From the NCBI GenBank assembly GCA_023416955.1, contig JAEZGM010000030.1:1-46956 (forward strand): a DNA stretch of 46,956 nt. Reading direction: 5' to 3'. The notes beneath the pieces are model-generated. The model searched no databases, was not told the origin of the DNA, and worked only from the letters and a program-made list of their open reading frames with translations. The position numbers and the translations under genes are program-made. Of this stretch, positions 24,260-33,175 are shown one piece after another. This DNA comes from Bacillota bacterium. GTDB lineage: Bacteria > Bacillota > Clostridia > Oscillospirales > Acutalibacteraceae. Each line of letters opens with the position of its first letter. Within the stretch, counting starts at the first letter, position 1.

Positions 24260-24673
24260 TTATGCTTCCGGCTTTTTCGGGCGGTATTTTCGGTCACCGA
24301 CAGCGCGAAGAATTACTGTCATAACGAGCACTCCGTAGAAACAATACTTAAGCCACAGAGGCACTGTGATTAGCATAACGACAAGCAAAATAAGCAAGAA
24401 GAGAAAGAAAACTTTATCGATAAACTTATAAATGTGATAAAAAGGGCTGTTCCCAGATTGTATAGGAAGATAGTCGCGTTCCATGATGCCTGCCCAGTTG
24501 ATTTCACTATTTACAAACCAGAGCCAAAATAAAACTATTTTGATTTGCCAGTAAACTTCGGGAATAGCCCAAGCAGCAATAATTAGTACTAAAGATGTGA
24601 ATGGGAAAGAGCGCGCTACGAATGGAAATAAGAAGTGTACTAGCCTATTGCGAGATTCCTCAAAAAAATTCAT
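24260..24673 (-). CDS. Small uncharacterised membrane protein
   Basis: A 137-residue protein with three to four hydrophobic segments (about 15-40, 42-55 and 85-120) and charged ends. No family is recognised. Starting at ATG 24673 places GGAG 11 bases upstream; GTG at 24685 is an alternative four codons earlier. The C-terminus is basic (RKYRPKKPEA). Confidence 0.6.
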   Translation of the reverse strand: MNFFEESRNRLVHFLFPFVARSFPFTSLVLIIAAWAIPEVYWQIKIVLFWLWFVNSEINWAGIMERDYLPIQSGNSPFYHIYKFIDKVFFLFLLILLVVMLITVPLWLKYCFYGVLVMTVILRAVGDRKYRPKKPEA

Positions 24674-24725
24674 AGTATAAATCACTCCAATTGTCCACTA
24701 TAAAGTAACTTGCGAACCATAGGAT

Positions 24726-24848
24726 TTATTTGCAGCATTTCAGTTTGGCAAGGTTCGCTTCGGACGCATCAGTGGGCAGTTCAATCGTCATAGCGCCGGA
24801 CGCGTGCTGAAGAAGTCCATTAATTACAATTTGAATCTTAAATTCGGC
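24726..24848 (-). pseudogene. Possible 3' remnant of an unknown gene
   Basis: In the 315-base gap between the genes at 24673 and 24988, one minus-strand frame is open for 40 codons and ends at TAA 24726-24728. It reads protein-like (IVINGLLQHASGAMTIELPTD) but has no start codon or ribosome-binding site. I do not recognise the family. It could be chance; the rest of the gap shows nothing. Confidence 0.3.
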
Positions 24849-24970
24849 TTAATTATAGTTCCATATATTCCCATTGTCAATATGTATATAAAGAAATTTA
24901 ATGTATATGGATCCCATCTTCTGATCCGCTGGTAATTTCCATCATATCAATGAAAAGGCTAATTGACCAT

Positions 24971-24998
24971 AAAAAAGGAGAGCCTGTTCAGCTCTCCT
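24971..24998 (-). terminator. Terminator overlapping the exonuclease stop codon
   Basis: On the minus strand AGGAGAGC-TGAACAG-GCTCTCCT is followed by T residues. The TGA stop of the exonuclease gene lies in the hairpin loop, so the last codons form half of the terminator. Confidence 0.9.
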
Positions 24999-25869
24999 CA
25001 TGAGGATCAAAATCCTCTTCTTTATCCTTCGGTTCGTGAAACGGAAGGATTCCTTTTTTTACGGACAAGCCCTCGTATTTCAGCTTGAACTGAACCCGGC
25101 CGTAAAATTTATGCTTGCAGCTCCGACAGTAAAACAAAGCGCGGTAGCTTTTGTTTTTCAGCTGCCATTCGCTGGCCCTGTGCGCTCTCGCGCCGCAGAT
25201 ATCGCAGTCAAAAATCATATCGCTGCGCTTAATAAGCGGATTGTTCAAATCACAGATTACCACAGTTTTAAACTGTATCCGCTCGTAAAACTCATCGCTT
25301 TGCCCATCCTGCACAAAGTCTTTCAGCACTTCCGGCGCGTACAGTTTCTGCAGGCACCGAAGGGAAAGCAGGCTGTCGCCCAACGCGCGGTGGTGGTCAA
25401 AGTCGCCTTCATCAATTTCAAGCAGCTGCGCGGAAGTACTCAGCCCCATTTGCTTTGAGGTATCATAGCCGAGCATTTTCTCGCAGTAAGCCTGTAAATT
25501 AATATATTCGGTCAGGAATGGAATGCGGGGATTCCCGCAGAAATACCTGTAGTTCTCGATCAGGGTAAGAATATCGGAAGTGCCCCAAGTCATGAGCACC
25601 GCATCACCCATCCACTTTTTGAAGCGGCTGGTCACCTGCATCACCTGAAGCCCGCCCTGCAGGTCCTCATTGGTAATACTGGTGAGCGTTTTGATTTTCC
25701 CGCTGATGCGCTTGCCGACCTGCGGGCGGACAAGGGACTCGAACGTATCAATAATTTGCAGATTCTCGTCAACCTTGACCGCGCCGAACTCAATGATTTC
25801 GTTAATAAAGCCTTTGATACGGCGGCTGTAAGTACCGTTCCATTCCAAATCCAATATTACGAAATTCAT
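24988..25869 (-). CDS. DEDDh 3'-5' exonuclease with C-terminal zinc-finger-like region
   Basis: A 293-residue exonuclease of the DnaQ/RNase T superfamily. Motif I is DLEWN (residues 7-11), and the DHHRALGDS motif near residue 158 supplies the catalytic His and last Asp. The C-terminal 90 residues contain CDICGARAH and YCRSCKHK, a probable zinc ribbon, and a basic end, which could recognise nucleic acid. The enzyme is similar to KapD-like proteins. Whether it acts on DNA or RNA cannot be said. It starts one base after the typA stop, so both share a transcript. Confidence 0.85.
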   Translation of the reverse strand: MNFVILDLEWNGTYSRRIKGFINEIIEFGAVKVDENLQIIDTFESLVRPQVGKRISGKIKTLTSITNEDLQGGLQVMQVTSRFKKWMGDAVLMTWGTSDILTLIENYRYFCGNPRIPFLTEYINLQAYCEKMLGYDTSKQMGLSTSAQLLEIDEGDFDHHRALGDSLLSLRCLQKLYAPEVLKDFVQDGQSDEFYERIQFKTVVICDLNNPLIKRSDMIFDCDICGARAHRASEWQLKNKSYRALFYCRSCKHKFYGRVQFKLKYEGLSVKKGILPFHEPKDKEEDFDPHEES

Positions 25870-25870
25870 A

Positions 25871-27691
<1,821 letters not shown>

Positions 27692-27728
27692 TGATATACC
27701 TCTTTTTTAATATTCACAAAACTTTAAT

Positions 27729-27757
27729 ATTATATCATATTTCAACAAAGTTGTGAA
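27729..27757 (-). promoter_or_regulatory. Sigma-A promoter of typA
   Basis: On the minus strand TTCACA (27757-27752), 17 bases, TATAAT (27734-27729). Only one base differs from consensus. Confidence 0.85.
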
Positions 27758-27805
27758 TGTAAATTTTGTATAAAGTTCAGTTCACGAAAAGGCGCGGACA
27801 CAGCA

Positions 27806-27835
27806 AATGCGCACCCCAAGCATGAGGTGCGCATT
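27806..27835 (-). terminator. Terminator-like hairpin after tRNA-Gly
   Basis: AATGCGCACC and GGTGCGCATT form a perfect 10-bp stem with a ten-base loop, 21 bases beyond the tRNA 3' end. The tail has only a few T residues. Confidence 0.7.
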
Positions 27836-27856
27836 CTGATCGCGGCATTTCGCAAA

Positions 27857-27932
27857 TGGAGCGAACGACGAGGCTCGAACTCGCTACCTCCACCTTGGCA
27901 AGGTGGCGCTCTACCAGATGAGCTACGTTCGC
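27857..27932 (-). tRNA. tRNA-Gly (anticodon GCC)
   Basis: A 76-base tRNA with acceptor GCGAACG/CGTTCGC, D-stem GCTC/GAGC, anticodon stem CCACC/GGTGG around TTGCCAA (anticodon GCC), T-stem GCGAG/CTCGT with the TTCGAGC loop, and an encoded CCA. All stems close. It has its own consensus promoter. Confidence 0.98.
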
Positions 27933-27965
27933 AAATTTTTCCGTTTCCCGTTTGGGACGTTTGTT

Positions 27966-27994
27966 ATTATACGATAACGTCGGCATGCTGTCAA
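27966..27994 (-). promoter_or_regulatory. Consensus promoter of tRNA-Gly
   Basis: On the minus strand TTGACA (27994-27989), 17 bases, TATAAT (27971-27966): a perfect sigma-A promoter, 33 bases before the tRNA. Confidence 0.95.
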
Positions 27995-28050
27995 CCCTAA
28001 TTTACAAAAAAATTCTATTTTATTTTTCCATTTCCTATTTTCCGGGCTTA

Positions 28051-28059
28051 TGCTATAAT
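28051..28059 (+). promoter_or_regulatory. Extended -10 promoter of the dnaD-like gene
   Basis: TGCTATAAT has the TGN extension and a perfect -10. There is no good -35 at 17 bases. It is 83 bases before the dnaD-like ATG, divergent from the tRNA promoter. Confidence 0.7.
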
Positions 28060-28142
28060 AACAAACATAGAAAATGAAAGTGAAAACGTAATGAAAGCGA
28101 AAACGAAGTGAAAGTTAAAAGATACTGAAAGGCAGATTCTGA

Positions 28143-29186
28143 ATGAATTATACAATGGATCTTGGCGCGTGGAATTCGGTTTTCGCCGTTCCGTGCAGCG
28201 TAGTGGACAGGCACATTAAGCTGGCCGGATCGGTGCAGCTGAAGGTGTTGCTGTGGGTTCTGCGCCACGCGGGCGAACCGTTTGAAGCGGCGGATATCGC
28301 CAAGGCTCTTGGGATTGATAAAGCTGACATCGGCGACGCGATGCTGTACTGGCAGGAAGCCGGTCTGGTCGCCGTACGGGGGGACAAACTGGTTCCCGCG
28401 GGCACTTCCCTCCCGGCTGTGGAGGTCGCCCCGGAAAGCGCGCCGTCTGCCCCGCCCGCCGCGCCGGTTCCGGAGGCCCCGGCGGCTCCGGCGCAGGAAG
28501 AAATGCATACGCCGATACGGAGGGTCTTATCCCGCCCGCAAAAGGCGGACAATGCTTTTGTCGCAAAGCGAATGAGTGAATCGACTGAAATTGCCTGCCT
28601 GATGCAGGAAGCCGAACAGATTCTTGGCCGACTGATCTCAAACGGGGATTCGGCTACGCTGCTGATGATTCACGATGATTTCGGACTTCCGGCGGACGTG
28701 ATCATCATGCTGCTGCAGTATGTGGTAAGCGTCGGTAAATCAAATACCCGCTACATAGAAAAGACCGCAATAAACTGGGCGGACGAAGAAATCTTCACCC
28801 ATGAAAAAGCGGAAGAAAAGCTGCGCCGCCTTGCGGAAAACGGGGAAGCCTGGCACACGGTGGAGCAGTCCGTCGGAATACCGCACCGCTCCCCTACCTC
28901 AAAGGAGCAGGAATTCGCCTCAAAATGGGTGAGCGACTGGCGTTTTACCACCGCTATGATCCATGAGGCCTATGAGCGCAATGTTGACGCAACCGGAAAG
29001 TTCAGTCCAAATTATATGAATAAAATTCTGGAGCGCTGGCACAGGGACGGAATTACAACTTTGCAGCAGGCACAGCAGGAAAAGCTGGAACGTGCCTCCG
29101 CCCGAAGCAAAACTCCTTCCAAAACGACCTATGACATTGCCGAATATGAGCGTTCGGGCGTTTTTGACAATTTTGACAGGAAGTGA
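28143..29186 (+). CDS. DnaD-domain replication initiation protein
   Basis: A 347-residue protein of the DnaD/DnaB_2 type, which in Firmicutes helps load the replicative helicase and restart stalled forks. The N-terminal part (about 10-75) resembles the winged-helix domain. A linker of about 40 residues rich in Ala and Pro follows. Two helical modules (about 138-210 and 240-310) end in the characteristic YMNKILERWHRDGI motif, the DnaD family hallmark for DNA binding. It is coupled to the DnaC-like ATPase gene, whose start overlaps its end, so the two form a helicase-loading operon. Confidence 0.9.
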   Translation: MNYTMDLGAWNSVFAVPCSVVDRHIKLAGSVQLKVLLWVLRHAGEPFEAADIAKALGIDKADIGDAMLYWQEAGLVAVRGDKLVPAGTSLPAVEVAPESAPSAPPAAPVPEAPAAPAQEEMHTPIRRVLSRPQKADNAFVAKRMSESTEIACLMQEAEQILGRLISNGDSATLLMIHDDFGLPADVIIMLLQYVVSVGKSNTRYIEKTAINWADEEIFTHEKAEEKLRRLAENGEAWHTVEQSVGIPHRSPTSKEQEFASKWVSDWRFTTAMIHEAYERNVDATGKFSPNYMNKILERWHRDGITTLQQAQQEKLERASARSKTPSKTTYDIAEYERSGVFDNFDRK

Positions 29187-29191
29187 TCCAA

Positions 29192-30175
29192 GTGGGATAC
29201 AGCAGAGAAATTTATGCCGCGGCGGAACAAGTACTCGCGGAACGCCGCAGAAACGCGGAGAACGAAGCCGAGGAGCACCGCGCGGTGTTTTACCGCCGGT
29301 GCCCGGCTGCGGAACTGATTGAAAAGCAGCTGTCTTCCACTGCGATTTCCGCAGCGCGTTCGGTACTGAGCGGCGGCAATACACGGGAACAACTGACCCG
29401 CTTAAAGCAAAACAACCAAATGCTGCAAAACCGCTTGAAGGAGCTGTTGGTGTCAGAAGGGTATCCTGCCGATTATCTGGAACCGCACTACACCTGCCCC
29501 GATTGCCAGGACAAGGGCTACATAAACGGAAAAATGTGCGAATGCATGAAAACGCTGCTGCGCACAGAGTCTTATAGAAGACTGAACACGCTGACCCCTC
29601 TTTCGCTTTCCACCTTTGAAACTTTTTCGCTCGACTATTACCCCGACACAGCGGAGGATTCAGGCAAAAGATCGCCTCGCTTTCTGATGACCGGTGTACT
29701 GAACAACTGTCGGAATTACGCCGCCGGTTTTTCTCCATCTTCCCCCAGCCTGATTTTACAGGGTGGAACGGGGCTTGGAAAAACGCATTTGTCGCTTGCG
29801 ATCGCAAATACGGTGATTCAAAAAGGCTTCGGCGTGGTATACTGTTCCGTCAACAATATGATAAACCAGCTGGAACGCGAGCATTTCGGCCGCGAGGACG
29901 GCGATAGCGGCCGTTCTCTGCTGGAATGCGACCTGCTGATACTAGACGACCTCGGAACCGAATTTCGCAGCGCGTTCTCCATTGCGGAGATTTATAATAT
30001 TGTGAATACGCGTCTTCTGACACAAAAGCCGACAATCATCAGCACGAACCTTTCCATCCAGGAACTGCAGGAGCGCTACACGGAGCGCTTTGCTTCCCGG
30101 ATCATGGGAAATTATGTGCGTGTTGCTTTCTGCGGCCGTGACAACCGGCTGCAGAAACTGCTGAAAAAAGGGTAA
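29192..30175 (+). CDS. DnaC-like helicase loader ATPase
   Basis: A 327-residue AAA+ ATPase of the DnaC/DnaI type. Walker A GGTGLGKTH is near residue 191 and Walker B LLILDDLGTE near residue 250; sensor-like STNLS and a final arginine-rich part follow. The first half has a coiled-coil region and CPDCQDKGYINGKMCECMK (about residues 100-118), a zinc-binding cluster seen in DnaI-like loaders. It likely opens the DnaB-type helicase ring onto DNA together with the DnaD protein. GTG at 29192 is preferred because AGGAAG lies nine bases upstream; GTG at 29183 is embedded in the previous stop. Confidence 0.9.
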   Translation: MGYSREIYAAAEQVLAERRRNAENEAEEHRAVFYRRCPAAELIEKQLSSTAISAARSVLSGGNTREQLTRLKQNNQMLQNRLKELLVSEGYPADYLEPHYTCPDCQDKGYINGKMCECMKTLLRTESYRRLNTLTPLSLSTFETFSLDYYPDTAEDSGKRSPRFLMTGVLNNCRNYAAGFSPSSPSLILQGGTGLGKTHLSLAIANTVIQKGFGVVYCSVNNMINQLEREHFGREDGDSGRSLLECDLLILDDLGTEFRSAFSIAEIYNIVNTRLLTQKPTIISTNLSIQELQERYTERFASRIMGNYVRVAFCGRDNRLQKLLKKG

Positions 30176-30254
30176 TGCCACAAAGGAGCAGACAGATGTT
30201 TTCACGCTGCCTGCTCCCCCATTTGCTCATAATTTCGTTTGAATATACAAAATA

Positions 30255-30281
30255 AACGCCCCGGCAAACTGCCGGGGCGTT
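30255..30281. terminator. Bidirectional terminator
   Basis: AACGCCCCGGCA-AAC-TGCCGGGGCGTT is a perfect 12-bp stem between convergent genes (the DnaC-like gene and the zinc-ribbon gene). The minus-strand tail TTATTTTG is the better T-tract. Confidence 0.88.
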
Positions 30282-30310
30282 CTGTTGGTCACGAATAAGA
30301 AATCTATAAC

Positions 30311-30586
30311 TTATTCTTCCCTCATCTTTGCAAAGCACTCGCTGCAATATACAGGACGGTCTTCACGCGGCTTAAAGGGGACCTTCGCTTCTTTTCCGCA
30401 GCTGGCGCAAATTGCTGTGTACATTTCGCGCTCCGGCTTAGCGGCGTTCTTGCGTGCATCGCGGCAGGCTTTGCATCTCTGGGGCTCGTTTACGAAACCC
30501 TTGGAAGCATAGAATTCCTGCTCACCGGCTGTGAATACAAATTCACTGCCACATTCCTTACAGATGAGAGTCTTGTCTTCGTACAT
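30311..30586 (-). CDS. Small zinc-ribbon protein
   Basis: A 91-residue protein with two zinc-ribbon cysteine sets: CKECGSEF (residues 9-16) and CKACRDAR (39-46), then CASCGKEA (61-68) and CSECFAKM (81-88). Such short proteins are common in Clostridia and usually annotated only as zinc-ribbon domain proteins. They may bind nucleic acid or protein; no function is known. GAGGT precedes the ATG. It follows the tRNA-like sequence and the sigma factor on the same strand. Confidence 0.9.
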   Translation of the reverse strand: MYEDKTLICKECGSEFVFTAGEQEFYASKGFVNEPQRCKACRDARKNAAKPEREMYTAICASCGKEAKVPFKPREDRPVYCSECFAKMREE

Positions 30587-30618
30587 TTTGACATACCTCG
30601 CTTTGGATTAAAGATATT

Positions 30619-30682
30619 TGCCCATAGACGGATTTGCACCGACGCCTTTGATTACCAACGCTCTACTTAAGCTACCTGGGCA
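30619..30682 (-). other. tRNA-like sequence (degenerate or pseudo-tRNA)
   Basis: Read on the minus strand, GCCCAGG/TATGGGC could form the acceptor (with a G:A mismatch and a G:T pair), TAGCTTAAGTAGAGC the D-arm, and GTCGG-TGCAAAT-CCGTC the T-arm (one mismatch). The D-loop is too short and lacks GG, the anticodon arm does not close normally, and no CCA is encoded. It is 64 bases and lies in the 107-base gap between the sigma factor and the zinc-ribbon gene. It is probably a decayed tRNA or a tRNA-like regulatory structure. Confidence 0.55.
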
Positions 30683-30693
30683 TTTATATAGTA

Positions 30694-31347
30694 TTATTTT
30701 GAATAAAATAATTTCTTCAGCTTAAGACGAGCGCGCTGCAAGGCATTGTCCACCGCCTTGGGAGTTGTACCGATTTGCGCGGCGATTTCACTGTAAGTGC
30801 ACCCACTGATGTAAAACATCAGCACACGCTGCTCCAATTGAGTCAGCGTATCATTCATGCACTGCCGCATTTGCTGCAAATTTTCGCTGTCTATAACCAA
30901 CATTTCAGGATCCGAACTCTGATCAAACATCTGAACATCCGCATCCCGATCATTTAAAGAAACACAATTATGAAAGGAAACATTCTTCTGACCCGCGGCA
31001 GCCCGACAAGCCATAATCATCCGATTGCTGATGCAAACACCCGCATAGGTTTTAAAGCTCGCGCCGCCGGAGGCGTCATAGGTCCGTGCTGCGTTCAGCA
31101 AGCCCATCAGGCCTTCCTGACACAGGTCGTCCGTTTCCAATCCGGGGATACGAAAGCGGAACGCTTTCGCCTTAATCAATGAGAGATACCGTGCTGTTAA
31201 TTCCACAAAAGCATTTGAATCGCCGCCATTTATCATGGCAGCAAGCTGGCTGTCGGAAAATTGGACCATCTCTTTCAAACAGGTCGTGTCAGCCAAACCC
31301 AACACCTCATGGACATTAATCATAATCACAGGCATATAATAACTCAT
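30694..31347 (-). CDS. RNA polymerase sigma factor, SigH-like
   Basis: A 217-residue sigma-70 family factor without region 1. Region 2 (about residues 48-120) includes TDDLCQEGLMGLLNAARTYD; region 4 near the C-terminus includes YSEIAAQIGTTPKAVDNALQRARLKLKK. Length and architecture match the sporulation/transition-state factor SigH (Spo0H). SigH is normally encoded near secE/nusG; here it sits beside a MATE exporter and the tRNA-like sequence, so the assignment as true SigH is less certain. It has a weak Shine-Dalgarno. Upstream lie an inverted repeat and two 0A-box-like sites. Confidence 0.8.
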   Translation of the reverse strand: MSYYMPVIMINVHEVLGLADTTCLKEMVQFSDSQLAAMINGGDSNAFVELTARYLSLIKAKAFRFRIPGLETDDLCQEGLMGLLNAARTYDASGGASFKTYAGVCISNRMIMACRAAAGQKNVSFHNCVSLNDRDADVQMFDQSSDPEMLVIDSENLQQMRQCMNDTLTQLEQRVLMFYISGCTYSEIAAQIGTTPKAVDNALQRARLKLKKLFYSK

Positions 31348-31363
31348 TTCTTCGATTAAGTCA

Positions 31364-31396
31364 ACAAATATTTTTCTGTAAAGTACGAATATTTGT
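31364..31396 (-). promoter_or_regulatory. Inverted repeat upstream of the sigma-factor gene
   Basis: ACAAATATT (31364-31372) and AATATTTGT (31388-31396) form a perfect 9-bp inverted repeat 17 bases before the start codon. Further upstream, TGTCGAA (31476-31482) and GGTCGAA (31486-31492) resemble Spo0A boxes, one helical turn apart. The 317-base gap also contains repeat copy B; nothing else is identifiable. Confidence 0.4.
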
Positions 31397-31521
31397 TTTA
31401 TTTAGTTAAATTTAACGAAAACAAAGCGGCATAATATGTATTTCTTTTATTCTTCTCTTTTTCTTAAAAGAATTATGTCGAAGCAGGTCGAATTCTGTCA
31501 TATCATGCAACTACTAATGGA

Positions 31522-31657
31522 GCTGTTGCACAATGAATAAACACACCAGCCAAGCCAGAATAATTGCTGTTTTGATGTGGGTCTAATGATGACCCACAAG
31601 CAAATTTTTCCGTAAAGAAAAGATTGCATAATGAATGAAAATTCATTTTGCAATACT
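31522..31657. repeat. Dispersed two-hairpin intergenic repeat, copy B
   Basis: Matches copy A at 16865. It begins GTTGCACAATGAAT, keeps CTAATGATGACCCACAAGCAA and has a first hairpin GTGGGTC/GACCCAC (31577-31583, 31591-31597). Relative to copy A it has about seven extra bases in the left arm. The second hairpin pairs 31623-31636 with 31641-31654 with one mismatch (ATTGCA-T-AATGAAT). The hairpin next to the MATE stop may terminate that gene. Confidence 0.82.
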
Positions 31658-31664
31658 TCCTTTA

Positions 31665-33020
31665 TTATCGGGTAACATTGTGAAGCCATTTTCCTGTCTT
31701 GAAACGGTGCATACAGATAAATACTTTAATGAATTCATCACAGCACATCATAAGATAAACATAAGGCGGCGCAAGGCGCAGCACATAGCCGGCGATTAAT
31801 CCGACCGGCAGCGATATGAACCAGAGCGGGGTCGAATCCATCACCAGTGCCGCCCGCGTGTCGCCGCCCGCACGCATAATGCCGACAATATTCATAGCCG
31901 TAAAAGACTGCAGGAATACATATGCGGAAGCACCGTATAACATAATATGCACATAGTCCTGTGTAATGTTCGTCATGGTGAAAACGCCCGCCCCAACAGC
32001 AGCATTTCCGATTACCCGCACCAGAAGCGCCGAAATAACACCCATGCCACCGCTTAACAGCAAAAACGAATTGGCTGCTTCCTTTGCCCCTTTTTCATCG
32101 CCGGAACCGATCTTTTTGCCAAGAATCACGGTTGCCGCGTCGCAGACACCGAAAATCAGCACTGTGGTCAACCGCTGCACCACACTGACAATATTCGCGG
32201 AAGCGGACGCATACTTTCCGAGGTTGCCCAGAATGGCGGCCTGTATGGAAACTCCCGTGCCCCAAAGCGATTCGCTCATGATGACCGGGCCACTGTAATG
32301 GAGATAATCGCGAAGCAGCGCTTTGTCGCGTAAAAACAGGTGTGAGAAATGAAAATGAAATCGTTTGTTAATAAAGAAATGGTAAACAACAACAATCACA
32401 AATTCCGTGCTGCGCGCTATAAGCGTAGCAAGCGCGGCGCCCGGCACGCCCATCTTCGGTGCGCCGAACAGCCCAAAAATGAACACTGGATTCAGGATCA
32501 GGTTTACGATAAATGAAGTGCAGCTTGTGACCAGCGATATTTTTACATTTTCCATACTGCGATGAACAGCAAGATAAATTACCGTGACTGCGCTGAGTAC
32601 ATAGGACGGAGCAATAAAGCGAAGATAAGCGGCGCCGGCCACGATCACATCCGGGTCTTTTGTGTAGAGCGTCATAAACTGTATCGGAAACACAAGGCCG
32701 ATCATACTGAAAAGCATTCCTAACGGAATGGAGATACGAAGCGTAATCCCCATGACCTTGCTGATGGTAAACGTGTCCCCTTTTCCCCAATACTGTGCCG
32801 CCAGCACAATGGTACCCCCGGAAAGGCCAAAGAGTACAAAAGTAAAGATCAAATAGAGCTGGTTTGCAAGGGATGACGCGGAAATCGCTGTTTCACCGAG
32901 CCGCCCCAGCATTACCGTATCCGTCATGGCCACGCCGACGGATATTAAATTCTGCAATGCAAGCGGAACCGCGATTTTCCCCAACATTTTATAAAAGCTT
33001 TTTTCCTGAATGATTTTCAT
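31665..33020 (-). CDS. MATE-family efflux transporter
   Basis: A 451-residue multidrug and toxin extrusion protein with 12 membrane segments in two MatE halves. The start of each half (MLGKIAVPLALQNLISVGVAMTDTVMLGRLGE near residue 10; LHYSGPVIMSESLWGTGVSIQ near residue 230) carries the family pattern. It would exchange cations for drugs or metabolites; the substrate is unknown. GGAGGAGACC precedes ATG 33020, and a TTG at 33032 is not needed. It is divergent from comM. Confidence 0.93.
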   Translation of the reverse strand: MKIIQEKSFYKMLGKIAVPLALQNLISVGVAMTDTVMLGRLGETAISASSLANQLYLIFTFVLFGLSGGTIVLAAQYWGKGDTFTISKVMGITLRISIPLGMLFSMIGLVFPIQFMTLYTKDPDVIVAGAAYLRFIAPSYVLSAVTVIYLAVHRSMENVKISLVTSCTSFIVNLILNPVFIFGLFGAPKMGVPGAALATLIARSTEFVIVVVYHFFINKRFHFHFSHLFLRDKALLRDYLHYSGPVIMSESLWGTGVSIQAAILGNLGKYASASANIVSVVQRLTTVLIFGVCDAATVILGKKIGSGDEKGAKEAANSFLLLSGGMGVISALLVRVIGNAAVGAGVFTMTNITQDYVHIMLYGASAYVFLQSFTAMNIVGIMRAGGDTRAALVMDSTPLWFISLPVGLIAGYVLRLAPPYVYLMMCCDEFIKVFICMHRFKTGKWLHNVTR

Positions 33021-33111
33021 GGTCTCCTCCAAATATGCATATCTTTTTTATTTTAACATAATCAAATCTTAAATACCAGATTATTCTCTATTTCTCTTTT
33101 CCGCAAAATAA

Positions 33112-33140
33112 TTGCCATATTTCATCTAAAAGAGTATAAT
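33112..33140 (+). promoter_or_regulatory. Promoter of comM
   Basis: TTGCCA (33112-33117), 17 bases and TATAAT (33135-33140), 35 bases before the comM ATG. Only one -35 position departs from consensus. Confidence 0.9.
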
Positions 33141-33175
33141 ATTGTAAAATCAATCTGTGGCGGAGGGTTTTGAGA

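Noticed and set aside
27777..27986. Minus-strand 69-codon frame near 27800-27986
   Set aside because: It runs through tRNA-Gly and its promoter; the tRNA explains the sequence.
28920..29807. Minus-strand frame of about 295 codons opposite the DnaD/DnaC-like pair
   Set aside because: Shadow frame rich in Cys, Arg and Ser, overlapping two coupled real genes.
30619..30682. Functional tRNA gene
   Set aside because: The anticodon arm does not close, the D-loop is too short and no CCA is encoded; kept only as a tRNA-like feature.
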